DNA from: Tamarix chinensis
Taxonomy: Eukaryota; Streptophyta; Magnoliopsida; Caryophyllales; Tamaricaceae
Assembly (NCBI GenBank): GCA_030549775.1
Contig: CM060178.1
Span: forward strand, 68,810,896 to 68,874,895
DNA length: 64,000 bases
Direction of reading: 5' to 3'
Shown one piece after another: positions 58,400 through 64,000 of this stretch. Position 1 is the stretch's first letter, and each line of letters opens with the position of its first letter. The notes beneath the pieces are model-generated. The model saw only the letters and a program-made list of their open reading frames with translations, searched no databases and had not been told where the DNA came from. A program made the translations under genes and the position numbers.

Positions 58400-58407
58400 C
58401 ATCCTTG

Positions 58408-58432
58408 ATATATATATATATATATATATATA
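58408..58432. repeat. (TA)n tract at the right end of the viral insert
   Basis: About 12 TA units directly after the leader arm. Confidence 0.9.
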
Positions 58433-60230
58433 AAGACTAAATCTACTAAATTTAAAAAAGAAAAATAATAAAATAATAAAATCACTGTCCACCTTACTTG
58501 ACGTAAATTATTAACAAAATTTAATAAATAAATAATCAAACACTTTTGATATTAACTCTCACACTAAAATATTTTTAAAATAGAAAATAATGATGGGACA
58601 TTTTTGGACCTCATTCATGCGCGTGGATGGTACTAAGTTCAAAATCCGCAGGCTTCCCGTGAGCTACTGATAAACAGTGTGAAGCGCCCGCTGTGTTCGC
58701 TCATCACTCCTTATCCCATTGAAATGCCCCTCCCGTCACTTGGCTCTACCTCCCCCCTTCAGTACCCGCCCCACCCTACGAAAAAAAAAGAAGAAAGATA
58801 GCCTTTTCAATAAATGCGAGACACCCACTAAGAATCCTCTTGCTCTCTCTCATTAGTGCGAATGGTGCCCTTAGTACTCTGTACTCCTAATCGAAGTCGG
58901 CGTAGTGTTTTCCAGATTAAATGGAACATACTTTGGTAGTGGATCCATTATGTAAAATAACAGCAACAACAACAACAGCAACAGGGATAGAAAGGGAAAA
59001 GGTCGAACATACACATACAAGCTTGAATTATACATTAAATTGATTTTGCTTTCGACAACACCGTGTAACATTAAAACCCACTACGGAAACACTTGTTCAA
59101 CAACACCGTGTAACTGCCATAACAACCCAAAAATCAGAATGCAAATAAGATTACGAAATAAATATATATAAGACAAAATGTAAAAAGGCCTACACATTCA
59201 CTATAATATGAATGGTCAGCCTTGGTCATTTCAAGGACCTCTTACACAACTATCTGATGGGAAAAACAAGGGATTCCCAATATTAACAATCACCCAACAC
59301 TAAGTAGATGGTTTCAACCACAGCAAGATAACAATCCACAATGATATCAAATCAGCAAGCAAACAAGTGCAAATGCTCAAGCAAACAAATAAAAGAGATA
59401 CAAGAATTTTTACGTGGGAAACCCTCAAAGTGAAAGAGGTAAAACCCACGGGACCTAGTCCAGAAACTTGTTCCACTATAATCAAAGATGATTATAACAA
59501 TCTCCTTACAATGAGCACTTAAAGGGTACACAACCCACCAAATTCTTATCAACCAACAAACAACCAATGTCAAGAAAAATGATGAAATTTCGTCACCAGA
59601 TAACAGGGCTCGGTACAGTGGCAATATCTCACAAAATAGAGCAGTAATAGACAAACCGACCGTTGGATTTGAAGAACCAAATGTCCCGAAGGTGCTATCC
59701 AAATTTCAGCTAAATCGGAGCACGTTTGACCTTCGATCGGAGCACTTGATGAAAACTGCGCAGGAGAAAAACACCCAGAACTGCACTTCGTAAAACCTTT
59801 GCCCTTCTAGTTCGGTGTTTGATAGCTATCCGAATTCTCTCAATGCAACTTAATAAAGCTGAGAGTAAAAGACATATTAAGGAAGCCACCCAATGAATGA
59901 TCCAAAGACCCTTTGAGCTACCCCCATAAATAAAATAAATAAAATATGAGTTTTTTCACATAGGAAGGGACTCATAACCCAACACTATCTTTTCATCTTT
60001 CAGAAAACTTTAATAAAGACCATTAGCTTAAATTCAAAAACAATGAAATACAACATATTTTAAGAGAAACGGTAGTTGTTCACTACTATCTGCTTAAAGA
60101 AAAAAAAAAGAAAAAAGTAAAACAATACATGATATATTAGAAGAAATGATAGGTGTTAACTACTGGTCACTAATATCGGTTATTTTACCTTAATTAAAAA
60201 ATAAAATTTAATAAAATTATTATCAATATT
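58433..60230. other. Intergenic sequence, mostly unassigned
   Basis: AT-rich at first, then a stretch of more balanced composition (58640-58920) without a readable gene. A repeat-like segment lies at 59370-59860. No RNA gene or coding exon could be supported. Confidence 0.4.
59370..59860. repeat. Possible dispersed repeat
   Basis: Contains TTTTTACGTGGGAAACCCTC, GGTAAAACCCACGGGAC and AGATGATTATAACAATCTCC words, which I have met in many copies in plant intergenic DNA. The family is not identified and its ends are not defined. Confidence 0.3.
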
Positions 60231-60667
60231 AAAAACAGTGATTACAAATCAACTGCTCGAGCCCAAAATGTTTCTCCAAATATATTGTACATGTATCTGC
60301 TAAAGCTATCCGTCCAACAAATGTAGCATCCATAATAACAAGCCGACTCCATCCAATTAACCCCGAACGTAGGAGTAGCTCACAACCCACTGACCCCCCC
60401 CCCCCAAAAATACAATTAGTCACCCTGGCTCAGTTACTGAGCCAGTTTCAAACATGTTACATGATAATCTTGGTTCCTTCCATTCAAGAGTTGCTCAGTC
60501 ACTCCTGCCTAACGCCCTTCCAGGAGAAGAGAGAAGTTTTTTTGGAGGGGCGGGGGAGTCTCAATCTGAGAATAAAATACGAATGCTGACGACTACCGAT
60601 AAAACAAGCCGTTCAGGAGGCAATAATATCAGCTTGGCCTCAGTCATCACGGTTCCAACGAAAACCA

Positions 60668-60673
60668 TTTATT
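60668..60673 (-). terminator. Candidate polyadenylation signal
   Basis: AATAAA on the minus strand, 87 nt past the stop codon at 60760. Confidence 0.35.
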
Positions 60674-60759
60674 TACGTCAAAGGCAAAAATAAAAAAGAG
60701 GCGCAAAGCACGTTTAGATCAATGAGCCCCACCACGCAGGCTGACCTGCTTGTTTAGTA

Positions 60760-61113
60760 TCATCGTTTACCATTGGTACGTGACTTTCCAATAAGCATAT
60801 TCCTGCCCTCATCCTTGTCAAGGAGACGCTCCATCAAATCACCCCAGCCTTCCATCAATCGGTTTCTTTTCGACGGTGACCCTAGGTGAACCTTTTCTTG
60901 ATTCGAGCATGTAGAATGATCACTTTCTTCTCCTTGGTCTTGATCACCAAAAGTTCCATACTCAGAAGGAGGTGAAGCATGAGGTACAGAAAGAGTCACG
61001 GCCCTCTTCAGTGCAGCCTTGTGTTCTTCACTATGTTCTCTTGCCAAAGTCTCCTGCCTCTCCATCCTTTGCTTCGCAGGAATTTCCATTGCTTGATCAT
61101 TCTCGCTCATTAG
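60760..61113 (-). CDS. Last exon of an unidentified host gene (117 aa)
   Basis: A minus-strand exon that begins after a clear acceptor (CCAG at 61117-61114) and ends with TGA at 60760. It joins the exon at 62861-62996 in phase 0. The encoded part is strongly charged and probably helical at first (KQRMERQETLAREHSEEHK), then Ser/Gly/Glu-rich. It ends with a Trp-containing helical piece (LMEGWGDLMERLLDKDEG). No domain is recognised, and no membrane segment or signal is visible. An internal ATG lies one codon after the splice site, but splicing from the upstream exon is the better model. Confidence 0.7.
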   Translation of the reverse strand, partial: LMSENDQAMEIPAKQRMERQETLAREHSEEHKAALKRAVTLSVPHASPPSEYGTFGDQDQGEESDHSTCSNQEKVHLGSPSKRNRLMEGWGDLMERLLDKDEGRNMLIGKSRTNGKR

Positions 61114-62860
61114 CTGGTTTCCAAAGAAAAAAGGAATACATTAGACTAGTTTCCACAAATAGTTTGAGGGGTTGGTCTAACCCTTCTTGCTGTGTGAAAG
61201 TGATTATCAAAAATCAACTCAAACTATAACATGCACAAGACAACATTATCCAGAAGAGATAAACAGCAATCTATCCATGCGGCCTACTGTGGTTGCAAAA
61301 TTTCGGATGGACATAACCAGAAACAAATCCTTGAAGTATTATCACTAATTTTGTTTGGTACAATTTTCTGAAATCAACTCCCAATAATCCATGCAGACTA
61401 CTTTAATAGTGAAATTTTGGAGGAACAAGTTAATGAAGTTTTTTCACCAGTTTTGTTGGTCCAATTTTCTTAATCAGATCCAGACCACCCACCCGGCCAC
61501 ACCCTCTCCAGGAAAAAAAGTACAACAACAAAGAATCCCACCATTTTTGTTGTTCATGTAATCGCCGTTGTGCTGTTGCTCTATCTAGCTCTATTTCTAC
61601 AGACAATCTTTTTCAAAGTTTTTGTGGGTCTTTTGGAGATGAGACTGACATCTTAATACAGCAGGGCGGAGAAAGGGAGATTGACATGCTAGTGGTAAGA
61701 GAGAGATGCACTATGTTTTAAAGTCCTAGTCTAAGAGGATATGAGGAGGTCTCCTGTTTACGGCCTGCTACTCAAATCCCCAGGTGCCATAACTTCCTAA
61801 AGAATGATATCTTCAGTGTGCTCTAGAAATGCGAAATCGTATCCGATCGCCGAGGCCCAGTTCTTCCTAGGTCTACCACTGGGTCTCCTACAATCCTACA
61901 TCCCTGAAAAACTCTTTTCACATCACATTATTGGTGCATCCAGTTGTCAATACATACTGTGCCTTATGCCTTATAATTTTGTTTTTGATTTCGGTCCTGC
62001 TGATCAGCTAGTTTGTAGCAGAAAACTACAAAAAAAATTACTAGAAGCACACAGTTTACAACGCTATGCACTTAATCAACTGACCCTATGATTGAAATTC
62101 AACAGTCACCACCAGAAGGTGCCCCGCTGAGTTGAACAACTCAACAAAGAACAGCCGCATACTTTTAATCGATCCTCCAGGTCATATATGTGATCCCAAA
62201 ATCTAAATACTCAGGCACACTTTACATACCACAAAATGACTAGGTCAGCTGAGCACAACCAGAACATACATTTCAGCATACATTTTTTGCAAGGCAGAGA
62301 AATGTTTCCAACTTCAGATATTGAATTATAAGGCTAATAGGTTAAAAAATTCACATTAAACCACCCCAAGTCTTAAAGGTCCAAGAACTACTCCTACATT
62401 TTTCAAATTATCTTGTTACCACTTCCAGCTAAAAGTGACAGGAAGTATGAAAAGACAAAAAACAAAAAATCCTGAAGTTTTCACATTTTAATCTCGTTCC
62501 TGATTCCCACAACTAAAAAGGTTCAGGACATTTTTATCTGTTTGCATGTATGCTGTTGGGGGTGTTGGTACATATCTAGAAGGAAAAATATAGGGGTAGC
62601 TCTTGGTCTTGGACCCCAAAAATCATAGGGATGGTTTCAGGTGAGCATGGTATTGGTGATTGTTATCTAAATAAGATTTCCAACCAAACTAAGACCGAGA
62701 GCTGTAACCCAATATGTCTATGAAACAGCAACATCAGAAGGTACTACTGATCAACCATTTTCAGGAACCACATCCATGCAAAGTTCTAAACTCAAAATCA
62801 AAGAAAAATGGATCCACTGACACTAAAAGCATTACTGAGTAGTAAAAACATAAACCTCAC
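61114..62860 (-). other. Intron of the host gene
   Basis: Bounded by GTGAGG at 62860 and CAG at 61114, 1747 nt long, AT-rich. It contains a possible SINE near 61687-61780 and no reading frame of interest. Confidence 0.65.
61660..61930 (+). mobile_element. Possible tRNA-derived SINE in the intron
   Basis: TGCTAGTGGTAAGAG at 61687 resembles an A box, and CTACTCAAATCCC at 61768 resembles a B box of a tRNA-type polymerase III promoter. Their distance (about 80 bp) is longer than in a tRNA. No poly-A tail or target duplication was found. Confidence 0.3.
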
Positions 62861-62996
62861 CTCTAAGGCCCTCTGTGCTTCCCTCTCTATCCAGATGATG
62901 GCATGATCTGAAGTGGCATTACAAGATAGAACTATGTGCTCAAACCTCCCATCTACAGGCACAGCAGTCTTAACAACTGGAGGGAACCTTCCACAC
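62861..62996 (-). CDS. Penultimate exon of the same host gene (45 codons)
   Basis: 136 bp bounded by an acceptor (TTGCAG at 63002-62997) and a donor (GAG then GTGAGG at 62860). The frame gives GRFPPVVKTAVPVDG, RFEHIVLSC and HAIIWIEREAQRALE, then continues into the exon at 61113. It needs the last two bases of a codon from an exon further upstream, which is not identified in the window or lies beyond it. The product is not recognised. The even codon use and clean splice sites support a functional gene. Confidence 0.7.
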
Positions 62997-63002
62997 CTGC
63001 AA

Positions 63003-64000
63003 CCAAATATATAATCATAGTTGGTCAGAAAAACAGTTGACAAGATGATGTGTAGCGGAACGAGTGGTTTCAAAATTCCCCACTTTTATGTAGTTTTATA
63101 ATGATAAACAAAGGATGAATTCTAAATTGAGAATATGGATGAAGGATCACATAAAGTGATTCTTCAAACTACCTTTAAAAACCTCACACAGATAACTCTC
63201 AAAGGATCTCTAATGAAGAAACACACAATAAACTTCATTAGATAACTCTATAAAAACCCACACAGGAAAGGTATAGAGGGTTTCTAAATTATCACTCACA
63301 CAGATAAGATAATTTAGAAATAAATCTATTTTACAAATCACACAGATAACGTAAACATAGAACAAAAAAACTCACACGGGGTTTCAATAAGAGAAAACTC
63401 GATTTAATAACTCAATTCAACTATCCTCCTCAAATAATGAGTTTACATGCGATATTTGTAGAATAATATCCACCTCCTCAATTATAAGATAAACTAAATC
63501 TAAATATCATAAATACTAATTAAATCACTATTTACGTGAATAGTAATCTCCTATTATTAATAATAATTAAATCCTAACAAAATCTTAAAAAGATAAGATA
63601 CATCATAAGATAAAAAATAAACAATATCTAATTTCTTAATGATTAAGGAAATAAATTAACTAACTAATATCCTAACATAATTATCAAATAAGTCAATAAC
63701 AACCTAGTTAATAAATATGAAAAGATAATGGCATCCATAATGCTAATTACGACACTTTATCCATTAGTGTGTAAAAATTCAGCTTGACACACATATGGTA
63801 AAACACTCATAACTTTGTGTAGAAAACTTGGATTTGAGATCCGAAAGATGTGTTTGACTCTTGAGTTAATAATCTTTCTGATGATATCCATATTCTAGGG
63901 TAAATAATTATCTTCAAGTTTTACCCTTGCTTCCTTCTATCGTGATGCATAAGACAATCTTCAAAATCTTGGAATTTTTTTTACATCACAAGAACTCTCA
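63003..64000. other. AT-rich sequence at the right edge, probably intron
   Basis: No exon with good splice sites was found. Repeated AACTCACACAGATAA-like words at 63185-63380 look like a small imperfect repeat. The first exons of the minus-strand gene should lie beyond the window. Confidence 0.4.

Larger units (their letters stand above)
45233..58407 (+). mobile_element. Endogenous caulimovirid (florendovirus-like), degenerate and interrupted
   Basis: Plus-strand order: movement protein, capsid-type region, zinc knuckle, then a 5.3 kb LTR insertion (49012-54290), aspartic protease, reverse transcriptase, RNase H, a second ORF, promoter and leader. There is no integrase, which separates it from LTR retrotransposons and points to Caulimoviridae. 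The single long ORF1, a following ORF2 and the (TA)n flanks fit what is known of endogenous florendoviruses; petuvirus-like is the alternative. About 7.9 kb of viral DNA remains. Many stops and at least one frameshift make it a non-functional relic. The outer ends are inverted copies of leader sequence. Confidence 0.8.

Noticed and set aside
60454..60693. Plus-strand frame next to the host gene
   Set aside because: It lies in the probable 3' UTR of the minus-strand gene and has no recognisable motif.
61804..62091. 95-codon plus-strand frame
   Set aside because: It lies within the intron of the minus-strand gene and has no recognisable motif.

Overview
The window looks like nuclear DNA of an angiosperm, most likely a eudicot. 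It is AT-rich and built from nested LTR retrotransposons, Helitrons, MITEs, microsatellites and an endogenous plant pararetrovirus. Only two stretches look like host genes. There is no rRNA, no tRNA gene and nothing prokaryotic. All calls come from reading the sequence; no search or alignment was run.

Layout. 1-1686: unassigned. 1687-11680: a 4.6 kb minus-oriented solo LTR (copy A), split by a 5.4 kb solo LTR of a related family (copy B, 2822-8199); both have clean 5-bp target duplications. 12885-13943 (minus): an intact single-exon gene for a 352-residue protein with an N-terminal Cys/His cluster. 14356-18749: a decayed Copia element with both LTRs. 20089-21998: Helitron H1. 22506-22650: a retrotransposon RNase H relic. 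24265-32485: a plus-strand Ty3/Gypsy chromovirus (Tekay/Del-like) with only a trace of 5' LTR, a 1.55 kb insertion in its reverse transcriptase and a 3.3 kb 3' LTR. 33110-43468: a truncated giant LTR (copy E, minus) carrying Helitron H2 (35141-37067) and another giant LTR (copy D, 38409-42656). 43469-43684: a piece of Copia LTR. 43858-44112: an unidentified small ORF. 44443-44975: two Stowaway-like MITEs. 45200-58432: an endogenous caulimovirid between two (TA)n tracts, split by a 5.3 kb giant LTR (copy C, 49012-54290). 60760-62996 (minus): the last two exons of a host gene that runs off the right edge.

The giant LTRs A to E share one module order. On the plus strand it runs: a TGTAACACCCC end, a block with repeated GGTGGATCGG and CACTATTAT words, an ACCCTT/ATTACC minisatellite, an AT block, a small hairpin, a strongly purine-rich block, and a GGGATTATA-like end. 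The Tekay-like element ends in a shorter LTR of the same style, and copy C still has a tRNA-Met-type primer-binding site beside it. These LTRs therefore probably belong to Ty3/Gypsy chromoviruses, read on the minus strand.

The viral insert keeps the gene order movement protein, capsid-type region, zinc knuckle, protease, reverse transcriptase, RNase H, a second ORF, promoter and leader. Stops and a frameshift break it throughout, and it cannot encode a working virus. Its outer ends are a 190-bp inverted repeat of leader sequence next to the (TA)n tracts. That, the two Helitron copies and the giant LTRs are the most interesting parts of the window.
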